DNA of 64,000 nucleotides from Pseudovirgaria hyperparasitica (GCF_010093815.1 NW_022985550.1:757074-821073); one strand, 5' to 3'. Shown: positions 25,201 to 37,253, counted from the first letter of the stretch. Notes: generated by a model not told the origin, from the sequence alone. Numbers and translations are program-made.

Positions 25201-28185
25201 AATGAGGCGTTGACGATTGACAGGTGTCAGGCGAAAGTGTCGCAACAAAGACTAAATGACGCCTTGTAGAATTGGAAGCTAATTAACTTCTATAGACGTA
25301 ATACACTTTCATCCTTAACAAGTCAACAATCCACTTTGACTTCTGCAGAGTGCAGTCAAAATTTTATCATTACCCCGCCATCTGCACCGTCGCACCTCGC
25401 AAGGGTCCAACACGCGCCGCGGAAGCACGCCGAGTTGGGCTCGCCGTTCACACACCCCTGATCCCTGCTTGCCGCCGGCATAGAACTGTCTCGTATACCC
25501 TCGTTTAGGCATAGGCTGTTTGCTGTAGCCTAGCCTGGGACAAACATGTGAGCTCTTCGCTCGGGTCGTTTCTTTCTTGCTGACTGCATCACTGGTGGAT
25601 ATAAGATCGAAATACCACTATCCTAGTTGCTCACAACTAGGACCGTGGCCTATGAGTGGGGGAGAAGAAGTGATGAGTATCAAGCTGCCGCAGGTTTACC
25701 ATTCCTTCTGTGTAGAGGGCCGCGTGCGAAGTTTGTCTTTTCGGAGCGATATGCATGATGCATCAACACGATAGATGGGTTATCCATGTCGTACAAACTC
25801 CAACGGCGTTTGGCTTTTACTTTTGACGTCTTCCGAGCTGGTATGCCTGGTGTATTTTGACAGATAAGCTTTCCATGCCGGCAATTTGAAGCGTGAGCAT
25901 GAACTGCATTTCGGAAGCAGCGGTGTACGATGTTTAGGATACCCCTGTTATTGTGCATGTGTTTGTTGTCGATCCAGGTACATGTCGATGACCGCTTCGG
26001 ACTTCTTCTTGTAGTGTTGAATTGAAAAGTTTGTTTTATGGAGAGATGAGATTGACTTTTTGTGAGAGGTTGAGTGGTTCTGGAAGTCTCTGTACTCCGA
26101 TCGCGGATTCTAGGATGGTGGTTTGATGATGCCTTGAGGGTATGAAGACATATATGTTCAAGTTTCAACTGTATATATGCAGGTAACGTGCAAGCCGGTA
26201 GTCAGTACTCCTTGTATGGCTAGAGATGACCGGAGAACCCTTGCCACCATCAGACGCACTAAACCTTTTGTTGATGTGACATGTTTTAGAATCATATATC
26301 ACGACCTCTGTCGCTTAACTTTCAGCTTTCACACTATCAGGTGTTTGCTTTCTCTAGCCCCTTGTATGATGCTATAAAACATCTATCACTGGGGTATTCC
26401 ACTCCGGAGTAATTATCAAACAGACGAACCTCCGTGCTTCTCATACTACTTCAAGCCCCTGACTTCTTCCACTCGATGTCCTTACTCCGTCATAACACCA
26501 CAACCACGATCTCAGACGCCAGCGGCTTCTTCTACGTGCTCGCTATCAACTTTGCAGGTCTTTCCGCACAAATGTGATTTGTCCGCCATTCAATTTTGTC
26601 TGCGCCACCTTCTCGACTTTCGCCTCACTGAACCCCCCGTCTGCGCTCACATCGAGAACGACTCGTCAAGGACGTGTCCGCGCGATGCAGTGTGTAATTA
26701 ATGCCATTATAGCGGAAAGTTGACGCCGCATCGATCGAATCCATGCAATACGTGGTCAGGAATAGTATGCACATGCAGCACTCAAGCCAGCGCTGAAAGA
26801 TAGCCAAAGACTTGTAGCACTCGAGTAACACATCTGTCATCGAGCAGCAGTATCGCTATCCTGTTTTCCATCTCTGACAATAAGCGTAGAGCTTATAGGT
26901 ATAGATTATGTACTGCGCTGGGGCAGCTTGAGGTCTGTGGTAGTAGTGACTGAGAGTAGTATATTGATCGGATCATTCAGGCCAAAGCTGATGTAAGTGG
27001 AGGTGTTGATGATGGTCCTACTGTTTACGTTGAGATGGAGTAGCTGACATGAGCTGCGAAGAAATGCGTTGCTATCATAGGTATAGTATCAAAGTGGTAA
27101 CCCTTGTAGCATTTGAATGACCCGGTGATGTTATTCAAGGTCATCAGATTGGGTTGTGGTCCCCAAAACCCTCGTCAGACGATCAAGCGGTCCTTTGTAG
27201 GAGTTCTTAATGATATGAATGGAACGAGTAGGAGCAATAACTTGAGTGTTAAACCGCTGTGGCCCCAGCTAAACGTCATTGGTGTCAGGGGTCTATGTGG
27301 CAACTGATACAGGTACTGGCAGGAGTCTCGGTAGTGTAAGATATTCTTACGTAGACTCTGAAGAGGTTTCAGCGACTTCGATACGCGATTGACAGTATAT
27401 GGAACTAAGTGGATTTGCAGAGCAGTGAAGAAACGGAGTCATCTTGCTAGGCCTCTATCAAAGTAAACAAGAGAATAGCCTAATCAAAGATGAGCCACCG
27501 CCTCCATACTGGAAAGACATGTCAAAGTCTGGGACAGGTTAAATGAGTCAAGCAGAGTATGCAAGGCACGAAAAGTGTAAAGCTTGAGTGATAATGTACA
27601 ACTTTGCAAGAAAATTGTAGAGCTTATAGTCTGACTACATGATGTAGAAGTGTTATCATTTGGTACTATCGTTGAAGGGTTTTATAGTCTGGCTTTCTTG
27701 AGAGCATGCAATACTAAGTCTGCGAGGCTAGAGATGGTACTCCATCGTCTTTTGAAGGTGGCACAACCATCCCGCTCGCAATGTATCCGCCAATGCATAC
27801 AAGCTCTTGATGGTCGAACGCAGCTCATAGCCTCATACGCATCAGAATTGGAGGACATGGCGATGTGATAACTACCAAGAGCTGAAGCTGCCTGCCTGAT
27901 AATGGCTTCATGAATGATACATATCTAGATAGGAACAGCATAGACAGGGGAAGTCCGAAGAACTCAAGGCGATTACCTTGTATTGAAAGCTGACGTCAGC
28001 CACCCGCCCGTGGATCCATCCGGGAACACCCACGCTTACCGGCTTAGTCCTAGCAACCGGAGTTCTGCTGCTAGCCAATCGCTCCACGCCATTCTCCGCA
28101 AGCAACAACGCCTCCAAAGAGTGACACGACAAAGAGTACTTCTGCCCTACAAACCTACAAACACGCTTAGCGCGTTCAGCCCACG
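22230..28185. other. Gene desert of about 6 kb
   Basis: This is the longest stretch without a supportable gene. The first 600 bases are probably leader and promoter of the kinesin gene and include a run of ten G at 22762-22771. Two neighbouring plus-strand frames, at 24045-24353 and 24458-24781 (102 and 107 codons), have protein-like composition but no motif I can name. They could be traces of a decayed gene. No transposon ends or RIP-like island are seen. Confidence 0.5.
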
Positions 28186-29423
28186 ATGATACCCATCATC
28201 GCCGAAATATTCAACAGGGGCATCTCAGGCGTTCCATCTCTCTTTAATGTCCTCAAGTACGTATCATGGCTCGTGGTCATCTTCGTAATGAAATGGTACT
28301 TTGGAGGAGCTGTCAACAAATCCGAGAGGAACATGCACGGGAAAGTGGTGATGATTACTGCAAGTTTCTGTTAACGACTTGATATATACCAACTAACCAC
28401 TCGGTGTAGGGTGGAACTTCAGGCATTGGTGCTCATGTAGCTGAAGGTCTTGCAAAACGAGGCGCCCAACTTGTTCTTTTGACGCAGCATGCACTCTCCG
28501 ATCCTTTCATGGTCGACTACGTTATGGACCTCCGACTGCGAACAAACAATCAGCTCATCACTGCTGAGTGCGTGAACTTGGCATCTCTCCACAGCATTCG
28601 GCAGTTCGCGACAAAATGGGTAGACAATGCTCCTCCCAGGAGATTGGACATGATCATACTTTGCGCGAACAATTCTTCCCCTGGCAAGAGAAAGGTGTTC
28701 AGCGAGGATGGATTGGAATATGATCTGGCCGTAAATTACCTCTCAAACTTTCACCTCCTCAGCATCCTTAGTCCTGCTATTCGAGCTCAACCCCCCGATC
28801 GAGACGTTCGCATCATATTTGGCACATGTAGCTCATACCTGGGAGGGTCTCTCCCAAACTTTGCGGAACACATTGCGGTGGATGGGGTATCGCAGAAGCA
28901 ATCAAAGAAAGAGGAGTTCAAGAGCCCAAATGTGGCTACGTACACATCATCATCGTACCAGATTTCAAAGCTCTCGCTTATGATCTTTGCAACTGCTTTC
29001 CAAAAGCTGCTTAATGCGTATGTGAGACCAGATAAGCATGCCAACAATGCTCGTGTGGTTATGGTGGACCCGGGCTGGTCTCGCACACCAGGCATGAGGC
29101 GCCACATTAGTAATGGTAGTCTCCTAGGTCTCTTCCTATATCTATTGACCTGGCCCGTTTGGTGGCTAGTCTTGAAAAGCCCCGAGCAAGGTGCTCAGAC
29201 TTTCTTGTATGCAGCCATGGAAGCAAATTGGGGTAAGGGCGAAGGCGGCAAGTTCTTGAAAGAGTGTAGAGAGATGCTGCCGTTGAAGAACGAGATATTC
29301 GACGAGGCTATACAGAAGAAGCTCTGGGAGGCTAGTGAGAAGACAATCGAAACTTTGGAAAAACAGGGTGCTTTGAAGCGGGCTCAGGCAAAGAAAGAGG
29401 CCACTGCCAAGCAAAAACAATGA
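28186..29423 (+). CDS. Membrane-anchored short-chain dehydrogenase/reductase
   Basis: Two exons, 28186-28359 and 28410-29423, give 395 residues. Residues about 22-40 form a membrane anchor (YVSWLVVIFVMKWYF). The splice join yields the Rossmann motif TGGTSGIG (58-65). The NAG-like strand is modified to LCANNSS, the catalytic pair is Tyr241 and Lys245 in YQISK, and a second hydrophobic segment (LFLYLLTWPVWWLV) follows at about residue 300. The layout resembles fungal retinol-dehydrogenase-like or lipid-droplet SDRs (for example yeast Env9), but the substrate is unknown. The 50-nt intron begins GCAAGT, not GT: only a GC-AG splice keeps the conserved MIT-GGTSGIG join. Confidence 0.88.
28360..28409 (+). 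other. GC-AG intron in the SDR gene
   Basis: The donor is ACT|GCAAGT and the acceptor is GTGTAG|GGT, with a CTAAC branch-like motif in between. No GT donor nearby gives the conserved TGGTSGIG reading. Confidence 0.8.
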
Positions 29424-29512
29424 AACTCAGCCCTCGTCAACATCAGGCTCGAATATCGCACAATATCGACTACACGCTTCGAAGGTGTAGCCACATACCT
29501 CACGCTCTGTCA

Positions 29513-29977
29513 TCAGACCACATCCAGTATACTCTGACAACGACGAAGAAATCCACGAACTTTACCCTCTTCGTGGAAAGCATCGTTGTATGTTGCACTG
29601 AGGCTTAGCTCACCATTCCACACACCGAGAAAAACACCAAAGCCGGTGCCTAATTCCTCCCCGGTCGCCCACGGGTCGTCAATGTCAAAGTCGCCACATT
29701 TAATCTGTATGATCCGTTCGAGAACCTCCATACTCGATATGGATACCGGTGATCTTTGGTTCGGCGAAGGTAGAGGAGGGGGGCTTCCAATTCGGTACAG
29801 CTCTGTGTAGGTAGTCCAGTGCGAAGTGACCATAGCTAAGTCATCTTTACTGCTTCGTATAGTAGTGTAGAAGGACTGGATCTCGCCGAGTACCCTCAAA
29901 TATCCAACCTTTCTGTTGGTCTGATGTCTGGCTTTGCTCGTCTTCTCGTAGAACAGCAATAGCTGGCACGTCAACAT
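29513..29977 (-). pseudogene. Probable C-terminal remnant of an acyltransferase
   Basis: A 154-codon frame. Its end, GFGVFLGVWNGELSLSATYN followed by an amphipathic FLRRCQSIL helix, resembles the C-terminal strand-helix of BAHD/condensation-like or alcohol acetyltransferase folds, where a loop with a VFxGxW..LxLSxxYNE pattern precedes the last helix. Family members are about 450-500 residues long and no HxxxD catalytic region is visible upstream. This is therefore either a truncated relic or a chance frame. The identification is from memory of the pattern only. Confidence 0.35.
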
Positions 29978-30928
29978 CTACAATGAATTATCGACCTAAG
30001 ACGGAATGATATACAGCTACGGATGTTCTGGACCGTTGTAGGGGCTTTGGCAAATGGACGCTCGATAACCAGGCAATGATCAATACATTATAGTAATCGA
30101 GGGGTTTTGCCCCCGAGTCTGGAGATGGGTTTAAAGGTTACTCTCAACCATTGCTCTCTGTTCTCCTCGCTGATCCAAGTCTTGTGCTTCATAGGCCTTC
30201 TTCAAGAACGGGCACACGATCACGCTATACAATACATACGATAGTAGGATGATCGTAGCGCAGCCTCAGCTACGCTATCTGAAGCGACGCTTCGATTCGC
30301 GACCTGCCTTGTATGGAGCCGTCCTATGACCTCAGCTCGGCTGAAACTGTTATGGAGCCCGTTATCGCGGGGGCCTTTCGACCCCTCCTTTAATTCACTG
30401 GTGCCAGAAATGTGTAGAACTGTTCTGCCTCATCAACCTCACATCCACAGTAGCCAGGCACAATCTCTTGTAGGCAGCAAAAGAAAGCAGCAAACAAGAG
30501 CACTAGCTGCTTCCCTTGAACTTCACATATATTTTATGTAAGCCAGCTGAGATATCACCTTCAGCTGCCCGGATGACTCTCTGCGCTTTGTGCGAGTCAG
30601 CAATACCCCTCTACAGTGGACCGCCTTCCCTTGCCATTCTCCCAATACCAAGAGGAGGAGAACACAGTACACTTCATCCTCTCTTGCTCACTGTCGCTCT
30701 CTCGCTCGCTCCGATGTTGAACCGCCTCTACCACTTAATACCCCGCCATATAGTCAAAGCAATCGAGCCGGCCAATCACGAGGTCATCTAAAACGCCCGT
30801 TTAGGTAATAATTATCTCAGCCCTTGCCCAGTTCGGTATAGATAGCAATCGACTGATCCGAAGGCTTTATATAAACATCAAAGGAGCTTCCTCGCTATCA
30901 CTCCCGGTCTTTGTAGTGCTAAAATCGT

Positions 30929-30960
30929 ATATATATATATATGCAATTGCGCTTATAAAC
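30929..30960 (+). promoter_or_regulatory. TA run and TATAAA box upstream of the acetyltransferase
   Basis: A (TA)7 run at 30929-30942 is followed by TATAAA at 30955-30960, about 90 bases before the start codon at 31050. This is the expected place for a TATA element with a short leader. Confidence 0.5.
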
Positions 30961-31049
30961 CGTGACCCGGAGATCTGGAGAAGTTGTACTTGAGTTCCAG
31001 TTCAACCATCACTGTCTCTCCTATACGTCATTCCAGCTGAGCCGCCGCC

Positions 31050-31863
31050 ATGGCTTCAACCAAGAAGGACCCGGAGCAGATTGCTCTGGCAAAAACATTG
31101 AATCACGTCCCTTGGTGTGATCACTATGAGCGCATGATCTCAGGCATGCTGTACGTCGCGTCAACCCATCCTCCCATATCACTCTTCACCTCCCTTCCTA
31201 TCGACCCACCTCTCCGACGCTCACGTCATCTACAGCTACGACCCCTTCACGCCCGAACTCAAGGCGGCACGCTTCAGGGCCCGCGCCTGGGCCCACAAAT
31301 ACAACAACTGGTTTCCTGACACCGATCCTGCTGCAGACTTCGACTCTCTCGCCGCGGAGCGGAAAACACAGCTTGAAAACATCATTGGCTCTGTCGGACC
31401 AGACCCTTTCATCGAGACCCCCTTTCGCATCGACTACGGCTGCAATATCAGCATTGGTCCACGCTTCTATGCTAACTTCAACCTCACAATCCTCGACTGC
31501 GGGCTCGTCACGATTGGGGCGCGCGCCATGTTTGGGCCTAATGTGAGCATCTTTGCTGCCACGCATGAGGTCGAGGTGGAGTCTAGAAGGAACGATATAG
31601 AGTATGCGGGGAGTGTGGTGATTGGTGATGATTTTTGGTGTGGCGGGCATGTGGTTATTATGCCTGGTGTGAAAATTGGGGATGGAGTTACGATTGGAGC
31701 AGGGAGTGTAGTTACGAAGGATATCGAGGGGTGGTGTGTTGCTGTGGGTAGTCCGGCTCGAGTTGTGAAGAAAGTGAAGAAGTTGGAGCCGTGGACTGAG
31801 GAGGGGGCGAAGCTGAAGGAGGACGTCGAGGCTCAGAAGGCGGTCGCTGAAGGCAAGGAGTGA
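31050..31863 (+). CDS. Sugar (maltose-type) O-acetyltransferase
   Basis: Two exons, 31050-31150 and 31236-31863, give 242 residues. The start context GCCGCCGCCATGG is near ideal. The N terminus KKDPEQIALAK...VPWCDHYERMISGMLYDPF is the Mac (maltose acetyltransferase) N-terminal domain. The rest is a left-handed beta helix of hexapeptide repeats (IDYGCNISIG, VTIGARAMFGP, VVIGDDFWCGG, IMPGVKIGDGVTIGAGSVVTKD). The catalytic His is in FAATHEVEVESRR (about residue 150). Enzymes of the NodL/LacA group move acetyl from acetyl-CoA to a sugar hydroxyl; in fungi the natural acceptor is mostly unknown. Codons are C-rich before about 31510 and strikingly G/T-rich after it. Confidence 0.92.
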
Positions 31864-32560
31864 AGTGGGAAATGGTATGATCTCAAGCGGTACATGAAAT
31901 AGTCCACTATGGGTGTAAGTACATATAACAGTGAGCTAATATCACCATCAGAAATATCTCCTTCTATACATCATTGTTAGGAACACTTTTCAACCTTATC
32001 GTGAAAACATCTCCGCAGATGCGCGTAAGGGAGACGACACTTACTCATTTGTATACGATGCCGAGGTTGACAACTACGTCAATGACGTGACGGAATAGAC
32101 TTGGGACACGATCATTGCGCAACACTATAGGATTCCAGCGGAGTACGATATCTCCAACGATATGCTTAATGGTATCTAGTCGAGATCAGACCAGAATTCA
32201 TTCCTCGGAAACGTAAATTTCGGGAGGCAGATTGGATAGATCAATTACTAGACCATAGGGCGCGTTTTGATGAATATACTTAAGTAGAACGCCCTTTGAG
32301 AGGACGTGTTGTGAGAAGTTTATCATACAGCTATACATCTGATCTCGATGTACCTTTGCAGCCTCTGTACAATGTCCAAACGACTATGTACAGACGCTAC
32401 TATTCCTCTTTGGTAAACTGTGAGAATGTTCTTATAACAGAAGGACTTACATTGATTCTAAGTGTGTGGAGGTTGTTAATCGAGTTTTCATACGAAATAC
32501 CACCTTGAGTGATTTCCCGGGCTAGGCCTGGATAGTTAGCGATATAGTATCATTCGTAAT
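31864..32560. other. Intergenic with a broken coding trace
   Basis: About 700 bases between convergent genes. A degraded frame at 31985-32178 is listed separately; the rest shows nothing. Confidence 0.5.
31985..32178 (+). pseudogene. Unidentified decayed coding trace
   Basis: About 63 codons in one frame read like protein (segments such as GDDTYSFVYDAEVDNYVND and RIPAEYDISNDMLNG), but the frame is interrupted. There is no start and no family I recognise. It may be a relic of a lost gene or of a mobile element. Confidence 0.25.
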
Positions 32561-34161
32561 CTATGAAGATTGCAGCTGAGCACAAGGAGCGTCGTAGTCG
32601 GTTGGATCATCAAATTCCACACTTGCGGTTTGATTCGAAAACAGCCGGACGAGAGTTTTTCCTACGACACAACAACAGTCAGCAACATCAACAACGCTCT
32701 CGGTGCACAAAAAACATACCTTCACCCGTATACCTCGGCCATCCAAACCTCTCCAACCCATTCACGGGATCCCTCACAAATGCTGCAATAGCCGCTCTCA
32801 GATACCTGCCGGCCTCCAGTGCCTCCTTACTCGGCTCCTCCCAAGCAAAAAGCTGTTCTCCCGAAAAGATTAGATTATTGTCTGATCCATGATAGCTGCG
32901 GATCCAATCGTAGGGTCTCGTCGCATCGAACACCCCATCGAACAAGTATCGCCACGTCGGCACCCCCTGCGCAGCCCAGTACCCAGCCGCCGCTGCAACC
33001 GGACAATGCTGACCTGTCAACGTGATCAGATCTGAGAGAGTATGATTCACTCCCACCACCGGATCCGCCGGGAGGATACTGTCAGATTCGTGCGTTGTGT
33101 GCGTTACTAGGAGAGGTAGCTTTGCAAATGCGCCCTCACGCCCACGTCGCGCAATCTCCGACGGATCGAACACAGTCACATTGTCTACGACTGGCGCTCC
33201 CGCAGCAACACCCTCTGCGATCGTAGGTGTGTTATTGGGCGTGATGGCGCGCTTGAGCGAGCGTGGTGGCAGGGCACGTAAACATGCTACCTCAGCGAGT
33301 CTATTCTCAGTGTTTGCACAGCCTGTGGTGTTGGCAACGTGTTCCCACGATGAGCCGTCGTCCGAAGGGATCAGGCCGGGCTGGCCACTCAGCTCGATTA
33401 GAGAGCTGACGATGGGGTCCTCTACATGTGCGTAGGATAGGAGTGCTGCGGAGATGGAGCCTGCCGAGTGGCCCATGAGTGTCATGCGGGATGGGTCGCC
33501 GCCGAAGGACGCGATGTTTGTACGCAGCCATTCAAGAGCGAGACGTTGGTCGAGCAGACCGATGTTCTTTGTCGTAAGGGCTGGTGTATTCGGGAAGCCA
33601 AAGATGTTTACCCGGTAGCTGAGAATTGATCAGTGGTAAAGCCTTTAAGGGCGGAGTCCAGGCGTACTTAATGCTGGCGAAGATAATGTCTCTCTGCTCA
33701 GATACGAAGCGGCGTGCATCATATGGTGCGAGAGAGTTTCCACCAGATATAAAGCCACCGCCGTAGAGCCAGGCGATTACTGGAAGATTGCCAGTTGCAT
33801 TCGAGGGCTTCCAGAGGTTTATTGTGAGGCAATCTTCGGCCTCTGATACGCCTGAGTACTTATCGGAAGCAGATGTGATATATGAGATTTGGTAGCATGT
33901 TGGTGGGGTCTGTGTGGTGTCTAGGACCTCATCTGGAGACTTTGGTTCGAAAGGAGCGGGAGGAGCAAAACGTAGATCTCCTACTGGTGGCTGAGCGAAT
34001 GGAATGCCGAAGAAAGCGTCGACGCCTGGATATGGAGAGAAGCCTTGCAGAATGCCTGATGTGGTATTGAGTCTTAAAGTACTGCTAGAGACACTAGTCA
34101 AGCTGGTAAGGATGACAAGTGCGATGTGATTTCTCAACAGTCGAGCGAAGACCATTGTCAA
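32561..34161 (-). CDS. Secreted type-B carboxylesterase/lipase
   Basis: Three exons in coding order: 34161-33668, 33618-32720 and 32661-32561, giving 497 residues. An N-terminal signal peptide (about 1-27, core IALVILTSLTSVSS) precedes the mature enzyme. Family marks are FFGIPFAQPPVGDLRF, EDCLTINLW, the oxyanion segment WLYGGGF, and the restored splice join ASINYRVNIFGFPN. The nucleophile Ser lies in GHSAGS. The acid residue is probably the Glu of THESDS and the His that of YHGSDNN. It is somewhat shorter than the usual 530-560 residues. The last exon encodes only 33 residues and was found by splice continuity (YTGE-GKTLVRLFSNQ). A secreted esterase of this type hydrolyses carboxylic esters; the substrate cannot be told. 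Confidence 0.9.
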
Positions 34162-35496
34162 AGCGGAGGATTACTGAAAGAACGAACTCATGAATTAATT
34201 TAATAGAAAACAACCAAGTAGATTTGGAGATTAGTGGGAGGACAAGGAGACCATTTTGTAATCTGATATCCCGCACGGACAGTGTAAGCTACACTACCCA
34301 GTAGTATAAACGGTGTTATAGTATGAATAGGTTAGATCAGGAACAGCTACTTTTCAGCCAATCACGACTCGTTGTATACGAGGACTATGCGAGCATACAA
34401 AGTCTGACTAAAAGCTCATTGCACACGGTTTCAGCTCCGTACGACGATCACTGGCGTACGTACTACCTAGATGTATTGTAAAGACCCCAAGAGATACTTG
34501 AATAGGATCTATCGTGGGAACTCAAACTTGAAAGATTTGGTTAGGATAGAGGCAAGGGAAAAGGGGTATGCTTAGTCATGCAAGTCGACCAATTGATGCC
34601 TGAGGCACATAAAGGTCTTCTTTTTTTTCTCTCCGGCCTGACTTTCAAGTGATGCCTTAATTCGGTACCTTTCGATGTGAATGTCACATCTAAACTAATT
34701 GATCAGCGACATATTTCGAGCGAGAGTAGAATATGATGACTTAAGGGCTGTTACGAGCATTACCATTGATATCATGCATGGCATGGGTTAGATCAGACTA
34801 GCTATTACGAACAGTGAATATCAAGGTAGACACGAATTTCAGTGAGATCTAGATTGTGGATCTAGCGACCTTGTCAAAGGACGATCAGATTGGTTTGATT
34901 CCAGGCATCGAGACGATTTTTGATATCGACCTGGCAATTACAACCACAACGAAGCCTGCTGTGTTGGAAGTTGATCGTGAATGACCTGAAGACATGAGAT
35001 GTGGCCATGGTCAAGGCAAGGAGTATAAAGATGGTATGGGAGCATACGGAGTGAGCGTCTCATCAACCGACTGGCAGGTCTGTAGATCCGGTTAGAGCAA
35101 TTTATAGATATCAATGTTTATGATAGCTCCTGACCTAAATATCTTTCCAAATTCAGGCCATGTATTCCTCGCAAAGTAATGATACTTAACAGTGCTCATT
35201 AGCAAAGACTCCTGAGTAGGTAAACCATTCCATAAGACTTATTCTTCCAATACATTTGCTCCGCTGGATATGGAAAAGGTTTAGTGTATATCTAAGCAAG
35301 AATGGGTGTTAAGTACTACAACGTGATTTAAATTATTCATCGGCGAGCAAATTTACAATTCACAGAGCAGAGCCCAGGAAATCTAAAGTCGAAAGAGATG
35401 AGTTTTCGCGCTTTGTACACTCAGAAGCCTTCTCAAAAAGGTTCTGCACTATATTCTTATCCTACACGCCAATGAATTCGCGTCAAAACCTCTAGA
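34162..35496. other. Intergenic, 1.3 kb, AT-leaning
   Basis: This is the upstream region of the carboxylesterase. A plus-strand stretch at 34859-34985 reads about 42 open codons with protein-like content (IGLIPGIETIFDIDLAI) but has no start and no known family. It may be a relic. Nothing else is recognised. Confidence 0.45.
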
Positions 35497-36029
35497 TTAC
35501 CTCATAGCAGCTGGAATGGGCACTCTCTTCCCAAAGGCTAGCGCAACCCACCCTCCGATCAGACAAAGTCCTCCAAGAGGGGTGATCGGACCAGCGATCT
35601 TGCCAAATCGCTGCGGATCGAGGACAAGCAGATACAGACTACCGCTGAACATGGTCATACCAGCAGTGAACAAGCCCGCAGCAAGTTTGTTACGCGGTGC
35701 GATTGCTGTGGTAAGAAGAAGGACTCCTGAATGGATAAGCTAAAGCTGTATCAGCTCATTCCGGTAAAGAGCGCGCTGTCTGGTTCCATGATGCATCTCC
35801 AAACACACGCGATAGTACTCTTTTGAGATACATGCTCCCGGAGAACCTAACAGATTGCACCCCCAAATAGGAAATTGTAAGATCGTACCTGATACTGCGC
35901 TGCTGTGCCCCAATTCGCTATCCTCGCTGGGTCCGTGATGCGTTTCTTAAGTCCATGCGCACCGAACGCGCCTAGCATCACCGCACTCGCGCCGTACAGC
36001 GAGCCGACGGTCCAGAAGAGAGGTGGCAT
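35497..36029 (-). CDS. DUF423 / TMEM256-like small membrane protein
   Basis: Two exons, 36029-35889 and 35739-35497, give 127 residues across a 149-nt intron. The N-terminal LGAFGAHGLKKRI is the family hallmark. It is followed by AAQYQ-LIHSGVLLLTTAIAP, where the splice join restores the helix, then AGLFTAGMTMFSGSLYLLVL and GPITPLGGLCLIGGWVALAF. Four membrane helices and the length agree with the family, which is widespread in bacteria and eukaryotes and has no established function. The start is the first Met that leaves the conserved hydrophobic N terminus intact; an upstream in-frame Met at 36074 adds 15 unlikely residues. Confidence 0.9.
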
Positions 36030-36290
36030 TATACACAAATCGCACGAATGACTCGTACGACAGTTGATGTGCAACAGTGTGCCTTATAGTAAGCTCTGCT
36101 ATAGGGTTGTCAATCAACGGCATGTCACGCGGAAGACACACAGCATTTACACGTTACCGACTCCGGGGGCGGATTCCGGGACACAGATGTGTTGGCGCGA
36201 TCGATCGAGTGGTCGATTCTCCGAATGAGGATGAGTGGTTGTGATGATGAACAATTTAGTCATGGATTGTATTCTGGTTGATGTTCCACG

Positions 36291-36614
36291 TCAGAGCGGA
36301 ATATTAGATTGACCGTCGCTAGCTAATACGGCCGTCTGGCTTGTAGCCCAAAATAGAAACATATCAGATTGTGCTTCTTCAGGACGTTTGCCAACTCTAC
36401 GAAGATCTGCGTAGCTCGCACGAGATAGTGTATCCAGTATCTCTTTCATCAATAGATAACTGTACTGTGACTCCACGCCTCCCATCGAGAATGACGATGC
36501 ACCGCCACAAGCCACACATTGCCACAAGGGGTCGTGGCTGAGCCGAGGATCAACAAAGATCTTTCGTTCGAAGACCCTCGATTGTTCTCTATTCGTGTTC
36601 TCATCTCCGCACAC
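36291..36614 (-). CDS. Doubtful hypothetical protein
   Basis: A 107-codon frame containing a CxxC pair (QCVACGG) and the helix-like SYLLMKEILDTLSRASYADL. A GTAAGT donor-like sequence lies just upstream on the same strand near 36660, so a spliced transcript is possible. I recognise no family. It may be a real lineage-specific gene, a relic or chance. Confidence 0.22.
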   Translation of the reverse strand: MCGDENTNREQSRVFERKIFVDPRLSHDPLWQCVACGGASSFSMGGVESQYSYLLMKEILDTLSRASYADLRRVGKRPEEAQSDMFLFWATSQTAVLASDGQSNIPL

Positions 36615-37112
36615 GAGAACCAGGACAAAACCGGTCGTCGAGGCTGAGCAAGGCTTAAACTTACCTCACCGCTCGCACATCACTCTGCGTTGCGCCAAAA
36701 GCAAGGCAGTGAAGCATGCCAATCCCGCCCCCGCCAAGAACGCCCGAGGCGTCAGGGATACGAGGGCTTAGTTGCATCTAAGGTTCATACCAAGCTACAT
36801 ACTTACAGTGGGAAACGAAGGTGCCAACAGATACTGCGAACATCGCCATTCAAGCGGCGTGAACAAAATGAACAACAGGGAAATGAGCCGTCGATTTACG
36901 CTTGCGGAATGGTTTACGCCAGAAGCTTCGCCGGAATCGACATAGCTGTTCCGCCCCCAGCTCGAACCGACTCCTTGCCTGACGATCTGCCAAGCAGGAA
37001 TGAGCGCATCGATGTCACGGTGTGGCTGTCGGCCTGTCACAAAGACAGCACTTTCCATGAATGGGTGGAATATCTTACGGCCCCAGGATCACGGCGCAGG
37101 GCAAGCATGAGG

Positions 37113-37121
37113 ATATATATA
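37113..37121 (+). promoter_or_regulatory. TATA box of the small secreted protein gene
   Basis: The motif tatatatac lies about 130 bases before the ATG at 37254, with a pyrimidine-rich stretch between them. Confidence 0.5.
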
Positions 37122-37253
37122 CGCCCGCGTGCCTCCCTTTGAACAACAAGTATCTTCCTCCACTCCTCACTTCCTGACAACCTTGTACGCCACAAACACC
37201 TATTCATATACATATTCGAACGACCTACATCGTTGACATCAACGTTATACACA

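Larger units (their letters stand above)
29424..31049. other. Intergenic with degenerate coding traces
   Basis: Apart from the acyltransferase remnant at 29513-29977, I see one short open stretch on the minus strand at about 30131-30270. It reads a hydrophobic helix followed by a charged tail and a stop, with nothing coding before it. The part from about 30900 on is promoter of the acetyltransferase. Confidence 0.45.
36030..37253. other. Intergenic, 1.2 kb
   Basis: This is shared upstream DNA of the DUF423 gene and the small secreted protein. One minus-strand frame is listed at 36291-36614. A 150-codon plus-strand frame at 36690-37142 is Arg-rich and not convincing. Confidence 0.5.

Noticed and set aside
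25680-26168. 162-codon minus-strand frame
   Set aside because: His/Thr/Ser-rich with no conserved pattern in a region without other coding signs.
32296-32508. 70-codon plus-strand frame before the carboxylesterase end
   Set aside because: No motif and opposite to the 3' trailer; treated as chance.
36690-37142. 150-codon plus-strand frame before the small secreted gene
   Set aside because: Arg/Gln-rich without pattern and runs over the TATA box of the next gene.
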